Of a stretch of DNA of 64,000 nt, positions 25,309-35,621 are shown piece after piece. The stretch is from the NCBI GenBank assembly GCA_028554795.2, contig CM068839.1, positions 16,151,220-16,215,219 of the forward strand. The letters run 5' to 3'. The translations under genes and the position numbers were made by a program. The notes below the pieces were generated by a model, which was given only the letters and a program-made list of their open reading frames with translations, ran no database searches and was not told the origin of the DNA. Numbering within the stretch: position 1 is the stretch's first letter; the number at the start of each line of letters is the position of its first letter. Source of the DNA: Sinohyriopsis cumingii. Taxonomy: Eukaryota > Mollusca > Bivalvia > Unionida > Unionidae.

Positions 25309-25590
25309 ATGCAGCAGTTTCGTGAAGCCCAGAGGTTGTACAGGTCAATTTTGAACGGAGATGATCCTACTGAAGAGAGAAAGAAGATCTACATTCTTAT
25401 CTACCAGTTCTTGTGTCTCTGTGCCCCCGAAGAACGGTTCAGGTCAAAGGAAATAGAAAACGTTATTTTCGAGACCGCTAAGGCAGACATGTTAACTCCA
25501 CTCAAGGCTGCGAAAGCCTTTAGCCATCTTGAGAGATACTTAACAATCTTGTATAAAACACCTTGGAAAAGGGAATATCACAAACTTAAC
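25309..25590 (+). CDS. SPATA2: SPATA2/tamozhennic-like protein, exon encoding residues 1-94
   Basis: This exon and the one at 35,622 join in phase 0. It ends at a consensus donor (AAC|GTAAGT), and the frame continues across the junction with the family signature: TPWKREYHKLN here, TYSGFF in the next exon, matching the conserved PWK.E....TY.G segment of SPATA2. The start is set at the ATG of MQQFREAQRLYRS; an acceptor-like TTCTTTCAG at 25,258-25,266 leaves open that the exon begins upstream and an earlier start exists. Residues 1-94 form the first part of the PUB-like helical region. In vertebrates SPATA2 bridges CYLD to HOIP of the linear-ubiquitin complex in TNF/NF-kB and necroptosis signalling; that role is inferred by family. 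Upstream exons were not found. Confidence 0.85.
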
Positions 25591-26689
25591 GTAAGTATCG
25601 TACTTGTGCCTACTGTACTACAGATGTGTCTTCTCCTCTTCCTCTACATTAATAATGAACATTTTACCTGTACACATAGATGGACATTCCACTGGAAATG
25701 AGGTATCAAGTTTAGCATATGGGTTAAACAGCCTACATTGCGTCGATATGATGGAAGTTAAAGGTCACATTTCGGAACAACAGGAATATACATTGCTTTC
25801 ACCAGTAGGTGACTGGTAGATTAATAACTTCGTCTTAAGCAAGTAAGATCATATATCCACTCGAAATACATTGTTTTCACCAGTAGGTGTCAGATTAAAC
25901 TAATAACGTCGTCTTAAATAAAATCATGAAGATATAAATACTGTAAGTCAGGGACCATTTGTATTAGATTTTAATCCATCTAGTTTAAATCATTATTCTT
26001 ATTTACAAAGTCGTGCATTGGATTTTGGTAATATTGATTATTTATGATACAGTCATTTTAGACTTTTTGTTTAAGATAATTTTCCATGATTATTCGTGTC
26101 AGAGGAGAAGAGAAACACATTTCATTTTATGATAGTATTATACTTTTAATATTATGCTAGTTGTTCATCATGCAATATGTTATTGACGTAAAAACAAAGA
26201 AATACTCCTGGCCAAACTTAATTTTTTTCTTTCATTGTCTGAAACGAAGATAACATGATCGATAACGAGTACCATTCTCTATCATTCATTTAAGATGCGA
26301 TGAGTGTAGTTTTAGACACTGATTTTTAGAATTTTAGAAGACGTGTTTATTTTTTTACGATAAAATTTGAAGGATAGTTTTAAAATTATTGGCCAGTCGA
26401 AATAACATGGTTTAAATGAAAAAGGGTGTCTGCATTAAATTTAAAAAATGAACAACGTTTACTGTAAGCATGCATCTGGAGGACTCTCGAAGCTGTTAAT
26501 CAGCTTCTTGTTCAACTGGTCATATTGCTGAGTGAGCTTATGGTAAGACAGTGCTTTCATTGCACGTCCTCCTTCATATGTAGTGCGTACAGAGGTATCC
26601 TTCATTATTTGCTTTTTTCAAATTCGTTCTGAGAAAAAAAACTGGACTAATTTCAGCTAAATGTTCAAGATAAAATCCAAGTTTTCAGG

Positions 26690-27399
26690 CCTGTCAAGTG
26701 ATACCATTTCGCTATATCATATGGCCGCCTCTGTTGAAAATAGAGACGTTTTGAAATAGCAGTTCATAAACCGAAGTTAATACTATTGTGACAGAAAGCA
26801 CCACGTCATGAAGGCCTGTCAATCTTTTATCATTAATGCAGATGCGCCAAACAGTTTGGATGCTATTGCTATCAAAATGATGCCAAACTTCCAACAAATA
26901 TGTTCGCTGGTCCTAAAAATATGCAACTTTTAACTTTTTCCAGAGTAATCACCAGTACTTTAGTCCAGATTTGAATGAAAACATTTTGGCAAGAAGGCAT
27001 TTCAACGAATGATGCCGATCCGTTTTCCAGTACGGACATCGTTACCAAAAATAGCAAACCTTTAAATGACTTTGTCAAATTTGACAGAGCAGTCTGAAAA
27101 CACCTTTCAAAGTTAAACAAGTCATGTAGATTAACTTTCAAATATAACTACTGATAAAATAAGAGATATTAAAACCTTTAAACGACTTTTAACAAATGTA
27201 AGCGAATTTGATCTAAAGTATAGTTAGTGTCCTAAAGATATATTAACTTTTCTAATGTGGTGCAGATACCTAAATAGTATGATGGTCGTTACTGAAATTT
27301 ATGAAAAAGTTGAACAACGACCTCGTATTGCCTGCTGAACAGAATGTAACAAATTTTGACCGAATGTCTTGGCATGAAGCCGTTTAAGTTTATACAGCG
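26690..27399 (+). repeat. Decayed ~145-bp repeat family, block 1
   Basis: Diverged units contain GATGCCGATCCGTTTTCCAG, GGACATCGTTACC, AAACCTTTAAA.GACTTT and AAATTTGACAGA. The same words recur in the same orientation in 30.8-31.5 and 33.9-35.0 kb. Open frames here (61 and 89 codons, - strand) follow the repeat. Confidence 0.6.
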
Positions 27400-28312
27400 T
27401 TACGTTTAGGCTTTCAGTAAACGCAAAAGAAAAGAGTGAAGACAACAAGCTTTCTAAAATTTGACAAATAATTTATTTCCCTAGAAAAGCAAAGTAAAAA
27501 TGAGGAAAAGAACTTTTAAAAATGAAATCCAAAAATAATCCAAGAATGATCCAAGAATTATAAATTATTAGCCCTAGTAATAAAATGTTATAATGAATTT
27601 GAGTTCGAGTCCCGATGAAAAATCCAAAATGGAAGGCGATGACTTATGCTATAGCCAGTGTAGTACTGATGTGTTTACATTTGTTTGTTGTACCACAGAA
27701 AATAATATTCCGGTGATTGAATTCTGAATAAAATTTCAGTAAATGTCTTTGTCCAAGAAATCTGTTAGAGCACTTAAAATATTCTCCAGGGAAATGAATT
27801 AATCTCTTAGAATCCAAATAATTTGAAGAAAAATTAAAATGTAACAACAACTGGTCAGAACAGAAGAAAAAAACATTTCAATGTCAAAGGTAAAAAGTCC
27901 AACTCGGATTATTTCTCTAAACTTCGGTATTAAACCTAGCTACTGCGCAAAACAGATGCCCGTATGAGGGTCACGTGATCACTTTCCAGAAACCAATAGA
28001 AACTTTTAAATCTCGTACTCCCATTCAGCATCAATCTCACTCTTATCAATCCCACATTACGAATGAATAAAGAAAAAGAAGTTGCTTACTTGATTCTCAG
28101 TCTAAGTCAGGAACTAGGTCAGCATAAAGATACAAAGTTCTTTTATTAGGTGTTTACGAAAATAACAGTCAGGTCGAACTAATTTCTGGAAAATGTCAAA
28201 TTCCAGTAAACAAAATTACATTACTATAACGTGTAATCGAATAAAAAAAATTAAACATTCAAACAAACAATTAAATTAAATCAAATATAAATTATATCAA
28301 ATATACATAGCA
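27400..28312 (-). mobile_element. Ty3/Gypsy 3' LTR (- strand)
   Basis: Read on the - strand it begins TGCTATGTATATTTGA directly after a polypurine tract (GGGGGAAG at 28,313-28,320) and runs through the words shared with the LTRs at 7.5, 29.5 and 44.7 kb, for example CCAGGGAAATAAATTATTT-type sequence and AAGCTTGTTGTCTTCACTCT. It ends near CCTAAACGTAAC. Length is about 913 bp. The polypurine tract fixes the 5' border and orientation. Confidence 0.85.
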
Positions 28313-29475
28313 CTTCCCCCATAAAGAAAAAGAAAGATTTATATGATAACGCTTTCTTTTTACGATATATTAATTATACGTGAGGTTAAAAAGAACTCAT
28401 ATGAATTATACAAGGTGTACATGAAATAATACATTTCTATGCACGGGAAAGTGCATCTGCTATTAAATTATCTTTTTCTTTGATGTGCCTGAGGTCAGTA
28501 TCATGATCCGGTAACAACAATCTCCACCTAAGTAGTATTTTCTTTTTATTTTTCATCTTGCCGATAAAAGTAAGAGGGTTGTGGTCACTAAACACAATAA
28601 TCGAAGAAGGAGCTGAACAAATGTAAACTTCAAAATGTTGTAATGTCAATATCAAAGCCATACATTCCTTCTCGATTGTTGAATAATTTTTTTGGTGCTT
28701 ATTTAATTTCCTAGAAAAATATCACTCTGGATTATCAATACCATTTTCGTCTTCTTGAATCAAGACTGCTCCAACCCCAACATCACTTGCATCATGTAAG
28801 GGCCGTAATACCTAAACTGAAGAAAATTTTGAAGAATGAGCAAGAGAGACAGAACTCTATTACCAGACTCAAAAGTTCTCTCCATTGTAGTTTTGTCAAA
28901 CCATAATTTAACTTTTGACTTGAACTGCTGAATGTCAAATTCAAGCATAAAATTTTACCCTTGACCCGATTGGACGGATTTGTGAAGGCCAAATTGATTT
29001 ATTTTTTTAAAAATTATTAAAGCTTTTACTGTTGTTTTATATTTAATATTCCTCAAAGGAATTGCCTCTGGAAACCTTGTTGACGTACACTTTATGGTCA
29101 ACCAGTATTGGTTACCTAACTTGGTCTACACAACACTCTCTACCATAATTGTACTAAACGGTTCGTCAAATGCAGGACTAGGTTGCAGATGAGCCTTAGG
29201 TATCATCTGATTGGGTTTTCCTACTATTTGACAAGTATGACAAGATCTACAGTATTTGCAAGCATCGGTTTTGATTTTTGGCCATTAGAAGTTAGTCAAG
29301 ATCTTGTATTACGCCTTATTAATCCCTAAATGACCAGCCAAATGAGTTTCATCGGCCAGACTAAGTATTTTCTGTGTTTAAGATTTTGGAACCACAATTT
29401 GTATGTTCACTGACCACTCATCACCAGCAGGTACCTCGGGAGGTCTCCATTTTCTCATAATAATTGTCGTTTGTC
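28313..29475 (-). pseudogene. Gypsy pol relic: integrase, GPY/F and RNase H in that order
   Basis: On the - strand, from high to low coordinates: a zinc-binding integrase region (GDEWSVN, CRSCHTCQIVGKPNQ near 29,240-29,190), a short core piece, a GPY/F-type segment (KVKLWFDKTTMERTFESG at 28,912-28,859, then RYYGPY), and then an RNase H domain starting near DASDVGVGAVL (28,790) and ending IKEKDNLIADALSRA and a stop at 28,437. The polypurine tract and LTR follow after about 115 bp. Reverse transcriptase is missing between GPY/F and RNase H. Frameshifts and stops are present. The order is not that of ordinary Gypsy elements, where integrase follows RNase H. Confidence 0.85.
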
Positions 29476-30729
29476 ACCCAGAATTATAAATTATTAGTCC
29501 TAGTAATAAAATATTCTAAGGAATTGGAGTTCGAGTCCCGACGAAAAATCCGAAATGGAAGGCGATGACGTATGCTATCGCCAGCTTAGTACTGATGTGT
29601 CTAAATTTCTGTGTTGTACCATGGAAAATAATATTCCGGTGATTGAATTCCGAATAAAATTTTAAAGAGAAAGAATTTCCCCGGGTTTCCTCACTGGTTA
29701 TACTGGCTATTTAAAAAAGACCTTGTATATCTTAGGTATTGTTCAATGAACCTTTAATTCCATTTATTCTGGTGCATGATTAATGGGTGTAATATGGGTT
29801 ATAGACTGTACAGCTTGGCCTTACCACAGATGTGCATCTTTCAAAAACTGCTAGCTCCGCTTGGTCCTTTTCACTTCCTGGACTTCAAAGGTAAATTGCA
29901 TTTTAAAAAAATAGCAGATAACTCTTTTTTTTTATACATTTTCTGTATTACATTTTCTATATGTAGTAATTCATCCATTGCACTTTCAGAAGCTGGTATT
30001 GTCTAGTTGGGCAAAATTCATTTTTCTATTTTAATAGGTGCTAAAGATAGTGTACATTAGACTAATTCAGGCTGATTTTTTTTAGCATACGTGAGCAGTC
30101 ATTTTAGTTGCAGTGTGTTTTGATTATGTACAATTTCCATAAGTACAATATCCAAAGAAATGTCAGCCACATTATATTAAAGTTGCATAGAGGTATGTCA
30201 ACATTCTCTCCACTGTGCATGTTTCAAATGCAAACAACTTCACCTTACATACGCCACTCTCTCAAAAGTACATATTAACTGGTGAGCGCTCCCATAAATA
30301 TTTTTGTCAAAGAATTCTGTATGAGCACTTAAATATTTTCCAGGGAAAAGAATTAATCTCTTCGAATTCAAATAATTTAAAGAAAAATTAAAATGTAACT
30401 CCAACTGGTCACAACAGAAGAAAAAAAAACACCTTTCAGTGTCAAAGGTAAAAAGCCCAACTCAGATTATTTCTCTAAACATTGGTATTAAACCTAGCTA
30501 CTGCGCAAAACAGATGCCCGTATGAGGGTCACGTGATCGTTTTCCAGAAACAAATAGAAGTTTTAAATCACGTACTCACAGTCAGCCTCAAGCTCACTAT
30601 TATCAATCCCACATTATGAATGAATTTTAAAAAAGTTGTTCACTAACATGTAATGGAATTTAAAAAAATTAAACTTTCAACCAGCCATTAAATAAAATCA
30701 AATATAAATTAAATCAAATATACACAACA
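29476..30729 (-). mobile_element. Ty3/Gypsy 5' LTR (- strand), split by an insertion
   Basis: The two parts, 30,729-30,300 and about 29,675-29,476, join into one LTR colinear with 28,312-27,540. It begins TGTTGTGTATATTTG on the - strand at 30,729. Its last ~130 bp are lost, and the integrase relic starts directly after the break at 29,476. The two LTRs thus bracket a 1.2-kb interior from which leader, gag, protease and reverse transcriptase are gone. Confidence 0.8.
29675..30300 (+). mobile_element. ~625-bp unclassified insertion in the LTR
   Basis: It interrupts the LTR between sequences contiguous in the other copies. Its second half (30,040-30,240) matches the dispersed repeat at 11,851-12,060. 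No terminal repeats or target duplication were found. A 76-codon open frame inside shows no domain. Confidence 0.65.
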
Positions 30730-30839
30730 GATGATGCTGATATGCAGTCCAACATGGTTATCTTTATTAAAAATAAAAATTGTTGAACTGCTTCGTCTGA
30801 AGAAAAAGAAAAAGAAAAAACTGCAGGATTCGAATACAT

Positions 30840-31510
30840 TTGAAAGAAAACATCCGGTTATGAAAGCCTTCAAAGATTTTGCAGGTGAGGTCAATTGATT
30901 GTCAAATACGGCCGCTAATAGAAAGAAAAGAAATAGACCTTGAAACGAATGCTAGCAGCAGCAAAAAAAAAAAAAAAAAAAAAAAAGCAAGACAGAATGT
31001 GACCTAATATCACGGAAATCATCATGACTTGGACATTTTTCGAGTTTTTGCAAGTGGTGTAGATACTGTTCATTGTGATAGTCATTACTGAAAATTGAGG
31101 CAAAAGCCTTATAGGGCATCTCATAGCCTGCTCAACAGAATATTCAAAATCTTGACAGCGCGTGTTGGCATGAAGCGTTTTAAGTTTGAACAAATTATAC
31201 TGTTCAGTAATCCAATACGCCTACCGTTACTGAAGTTATTAATAACGTTAAAAGTCTTGTACCCCAAAAAACCGGCCCTTCAGAAACAAGTCAGATTTTT
31301 CTTAAAAATCGTTCTTGTTGGAGGTCTTCAATATATGTATACAAATGACGCCATCAAATTTGGCTCCTTATATTTAGAAAGAAAACCTTCAAACTTCTTC
31401 GCACTAGTATCCCGTGAACATAAGTTCTAAACATTTTGACCGAAAGCCTCCAATTGACTTAGATCGGCCAAGTGATCTTCCATTCGGACATATGGCGTGT
31501 CACTAAGCAA
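30840..31510 (+). repeat. Decayed ~145-bp repeat family, block 2, with A24 tract
   Basis: Units share AAAACATCCGGTTATGAAAG, TTTGCAAGTGGTGTAGATAC, GTCATTACTGAAAATT and CTGCTCAACAGAATATT with blocks 1 and 3. A pure A run lies at about 30,963-30,986. Confidence 0.55.
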
Positions 31511-31720
31511 TCGATCGCAAGGCCTTTGGGGTGTCTTGTTTAGATTCTGATTCGTAGTGCATCAAGTTGTTTCAGTTAAAATTTAATTGGCACGTAGAGC
31601 GTGCTGTACAAATAATTAAATATTGAATTATTCCCTGGATGTTTCTTTCGGTCTGACTCCTTATTCTCTAAACATATTGAGAAAGAAACTTAAGCACCAA
31701 CTCAAAATCGGGAAATGTTA

Positions 31721-32935
31721 TCAGTCTTCGTTCGATAATTTGATTAAAATAAAGTTAGCTTCATATATAATTTTCAGGATTTTCTTTTCTGGAATGATGT
31801 TGACTGTCAATACTTTGGTCCTTATGTGATTGTCGTATCTAAATTTTAGACTTTTCTTTTCTGGAATGATGTTGACTGTCAATAGCATGGTCCTTATGTG
31901 ATTGTCGTATCTAAATTTTAGACTTTTCTTTTCTGGAATGATGTTGACTGTCAATAGCATGGTCCTTATGTGATTGTCGTATCTAAATTTTAGACTTTTC
32001 TTTTCTGGAATGATGTTGACTGTCAATAGCATGGTCCTTATGTGATTGTCGTATCTAAATTTTAGACTTTTCTTTTCTGGAATGATGTTGACTGTCAATA
32101 GCATGGTCCTTACGTGATTGTCGTATCTAAATTTTAGACTTTTCTTTTCTGGAATGATGTTGACTGTCAATAGCATGGTCCTTACGTGATTGTCGTATCT
32201 AAATTTTAGACTTTTCTTTTCTGGAATGATGTTGACTGTCAATAGCATGGTCCTTATGTGATTGTCGTATCTAAATTTTAGACTTTTCTTTTCTGGAATG
32301 ATGTTGACTGTCAATAGCATGGTCCTTATGTGATTGTCGTATCTAAATTTTAGACTTTTCTTTTCTGGAATGATGTTGACTGTCAATAGCATGGTCCTTA
32401 TGTGATTGTCGTATCTAAATTTTAGACTTTTCTTTTCTGGAATGATGTTGACTGTCAATACTTTGGTCCTTATGTGATTGTCATATCTAAATTTTAGACT
32501 TTTCTTTTCTGGAATGATGTTAACTGTCAATAGCATGGCCCTTACGTGATTGTCGTATCTAAATTTTAGACTTTTCTTTTCTGGAATGATGTTGACTGTC
32601 AATAGCATGGTCCTTATGTGATTGTCGTATCTAAATTTTAGACTTTTCTTTTCTGGAATGATGTTGACTGTCAATAGCATGGTCCTTATGTGATTGTCGT
32701 ATCTAAATTTTAGACTTTTCTTTTCTGGAATGATGTTGACTGTCAATAGCATGGTCCTTATGTGATTGTCGTATCTAAATTTTAGACTTTTCTTTTCTGG
32801 AATGATGTTAACTGTCAATAGCATGGTCCTTACGTGATTGTCATATCTCAGTTTTAGACTTTGAGCTTGAGCGTAAATCACATACTCAAAATATTTCGAG
32901 AAACTATCCCTGGCCTCGTCCTTCATTCCAAACAC
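31721..32935 (-). repeat. 72-bp minisatellite, 15 units, open as 404 codons on - strand
   Basis: Fifteen nearly identical 72-bp units span about 31,780-32,860. Read on the - strand they give an uninterrupted 404-codon frame: a 26-residue lead, 15 repeats of 24 residues with the core FRYDNHIRTMLLTVNIIPEK, and an unrelated 20-residue tail. Variation is limited (Ile/Val, Thr/Ala, Met-Leu/Lys-Val), mostly shared by several units, which fits recent block amplification. The array lies in the SPATA2-like intron on the opposite strand. A 72-bp unit without stops is open by arithmetic, and no signal peptide, promoter, splice site or known domain was seen, so it is called a repeat first and a possible repeat protein second. 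Confidence 0.9.
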
Positions 32936-33185
32936 AGCGAACTCTAGCTTTCATTCTACGTTTATCAAAACTTACTAGAGTAACTAAAATAAATTTAAAA
33001 AGCTCCACTTTTGTAAACTTCTTATACATCGAAATTATACAGCCTCGTTTGGCAACTACAGTAGAGTTTTGTTTAATAAAATAAAAAAAATAACGAGATT
33101 CTTAGGTTAGTAAGCTCGAGACGAAACAAGTACCGATAGTGGATTATACATTTAATTATGATGACTCCGATCAGGTTAAGGTCAC

Positions 33186-33186
<1 letters not shown>

Positions 33187-33243
<57 letters not shown>
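33187..33243. repeat. (TA)n microsatellite
   Basis: Perfect TA tract of about 57 bp inside the intron. Confidence 0.97.
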
Positions 33244-33245
<2 letters not shown>

Positions 33246-33849
33246 CTTAGATTTAAGTAGTTACAGACCGAAAAGTTGTTTTGTTTAACAGTCTACACAG
33301 GGGCTGTCAGAAGAACGGTCGTTGTGAAGAAAGCTATATAGAAGACATACGTTCTAGTAATCTTTCAGACAAGAGGTTAGAATTGTATCAGCCACATCTC
33401 TTGGCATCTTGGTAATGCAGGGCCAAAGAAGCGATCTCATACCATTAACTTTTCTTGCAGTCCTTCATATATTTAAATGGAACATAAATACAAAATGTGT
33501 CACAGGGTTGGATAGATTATTATAGTTACACTTTTTCAAGGACGAATGGAATTTTAAATTTTACCTTCATCTTCACGGAAAATTGCTTGTTTGACTGTTT
33601 AAAATACGAAATATGTCTTAGCTGTACGAGGAAATAAGAATAGCTTTTTCAGGTCTAATGATACATGTACATAATGTTTGTGTCTCAGCAGTCGAAATTT
33701 CTTTGCAGATAGCTACGGAGTGTAGGCAGCAGCATGTGATCAGATTTTTTGTCTGGCAAAAACAAAAACGCCATAAAACAAAATCTTAATTAAAGCTTTT
33801 GCCAGAAGCTGGTGATTTAATATAACAGGTGAAGAATACTTACCGGTCT

Positions 33850-34960
33850 CGTTTTTTTAAACTCACCAGGCTGTAAGGCCAATTGAACTTTGGCATGGCC
33901 ATGGATACATCGTGCGTAAACTTGTCAAAACCCATATCACCAATTTTGCGTGATTTGTGCAGATCCTGGTAGGATAGGGTATCAGATTTTTGTAAACGAT
34001 TCCTATCCAACTTCAGATATGGTCGGCGTTACTAAAACTCCAAATAACCGCGCTACAGAACTTGAGATAATTTGACACAAAGCGCTCTGGCACGACGTTC
34101 TGTTGATTATTTTCGTACAAATTTTGTCTTTCTGTCTTCGTTTGTAAAATTAGAACAAAAGTTCATCGACCTCTTGCAACGCTTCTCAACATAATTCTGC
34201 TTAATTGTACAAAAGGCTACATGTTTAAATAAGGAACCTGTCGTAAAAGGCTTTCAAATTTGTACAAAAGATGTCAATCCAAACTAGAATGTGGCCTTGA
34301 ATAATTAAAGTAGACAAAGTTTGAATCGTCTTCTCAGAAAGCTGCTCAACAGAATTTCCCAAAGTTGACAGAAAGCCTCCATGCAAAAATGAGTTTCAAA
34401 TTTGTGCGTACGATGCTGATCCACGGTGACATATTGTCGCCGTTACCACCAATAGATAAACCGTCAAATGATTGAACTGCTTAGCATAATTTGATCCTGG
34501 CATGAACGGCCTTCAAGTTTGTGCAAATCACGCTGTTCTGCCATCATTTATGATCGCGGCTATGAAACAATTTAAAAACCTTTAAGCAAATTATTTATTT
34601 TAAGTAATGCCAACTAAATTTTGACTGAATTTGACAGAAAACATCCTGTCACAAAGTGATTCATGTTTGTGCAAATGATGATCATCCCCTATGAAAATAT
34701 GATGTCGTTATTAAAAAAGAAAAACCTTATAACAAAGCCATCTCAGAATATTCTCAGCAAAATAGTGACCAAATTTGACAAATCCAGGAGAAAAGGGCTT
34801 TCAGTTACGTACTAAATGAATTACAAATTAGCAGCCGTTACTAAAATTAGAAAGACTTCTTCGGAACAGCTGATGAGAATTTTACCAACTTGAACAGAAA
34901 ATGTCCTGGCATAAATGCCTTTCAGTATTGGACAAAGATACTGATGTACCGTTATACGTA
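33850..34960 (+). repeat. Decayed ~145-bp repeat family, block 3
   Basis: Six to seven diverged units share AATTTGACAGAAA, CCTGGCAT-AA..CTTTCA, GTGCAAATGATG.TGATCC, GTCGCCGTTAC-type words and AAAAACCTT. Same orientation as blocks 1 and 2. Confidence 0.65.
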
Positions 34961-35085
34961 GATGAAGGTACAAATATCGACAAGCCTTGAAACAATCGTT
35001 TTAGTAATATATGCGATCAGCTACATGGGAAGAAAATTCTATAGAAAGTGTTCTTCTGATTCAACTTTTTTGTTCTTGCATTTAG

Positions 35086-35275
35086 CTACTGGGCAGTTAG
35101 CAAACTATCCCGGCAAGCCTTTTATTATAATAGTTGCATTTGGCTATTGGGCAGTTAGTTGTCAGCCAGTTAAACTATCCCGATAAGCATTTTATTATAA
35201 TAGTTGCATTTGGCTATTGGGCAGTTGTCAGCAATTAAACTATCCCGACAAGCCTTTTATTATAATAGTTGTTGA
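35086..35275 (+). repeat. ~70-bp tandem repeat, 3 copies
   Basis: Units carry GGCTATTGGGCAGTTAG, AACTATCCCG(A/G)(T/C)AAGC and TTTTATTATAATAGTTG three times with small indels. Confidence 0.88.
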
Positions 35276-35621
35276 CGTGTTAAAAACAAGCCTTGCAACA
35301 TCGATATTTAATTCTAATTTTCAGGAGACGTACTTGCGTCTGGAAGGGTGAGCATTATAGATTTTGAATCAAAACACGACCCTAAACCAAAGATTAATTC
35401 AGGTCATGAACAATCTAGAGACACAAGATTCGTTGACACATCCGTTATAGAGCAATCGCATCAGTAGTGCTAGAATTCATTAATAATTCTGTAAAACAAT
35501 ATCAAAACCACTTTCCTCCTGGAACGTATAGCATAATGCAATACTTCCTGTTATGTAGATTTAATATTATTTATGGTTTTGGCCTTTGAAAGCTCTAATT
35601 TCACTGTTCATTTTTTTACAG

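Larger units (their letters stand above)
25591..35621 (+). other. Intron of the SPATA2-like gene (10.0 kb)
   Basis: Donor GTAAGT at 25,591 and acceptor TTTTTTTACAG ending 35,621 fit consensus and preserve the frame. The intron carries Gypsy fragments, decayed repeats and minisatellites, listed separately. The remaining parts (25,591-26,690, 31,510-31,720, 32,936-33,850) show no coding signal. Confidence 0.85.
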
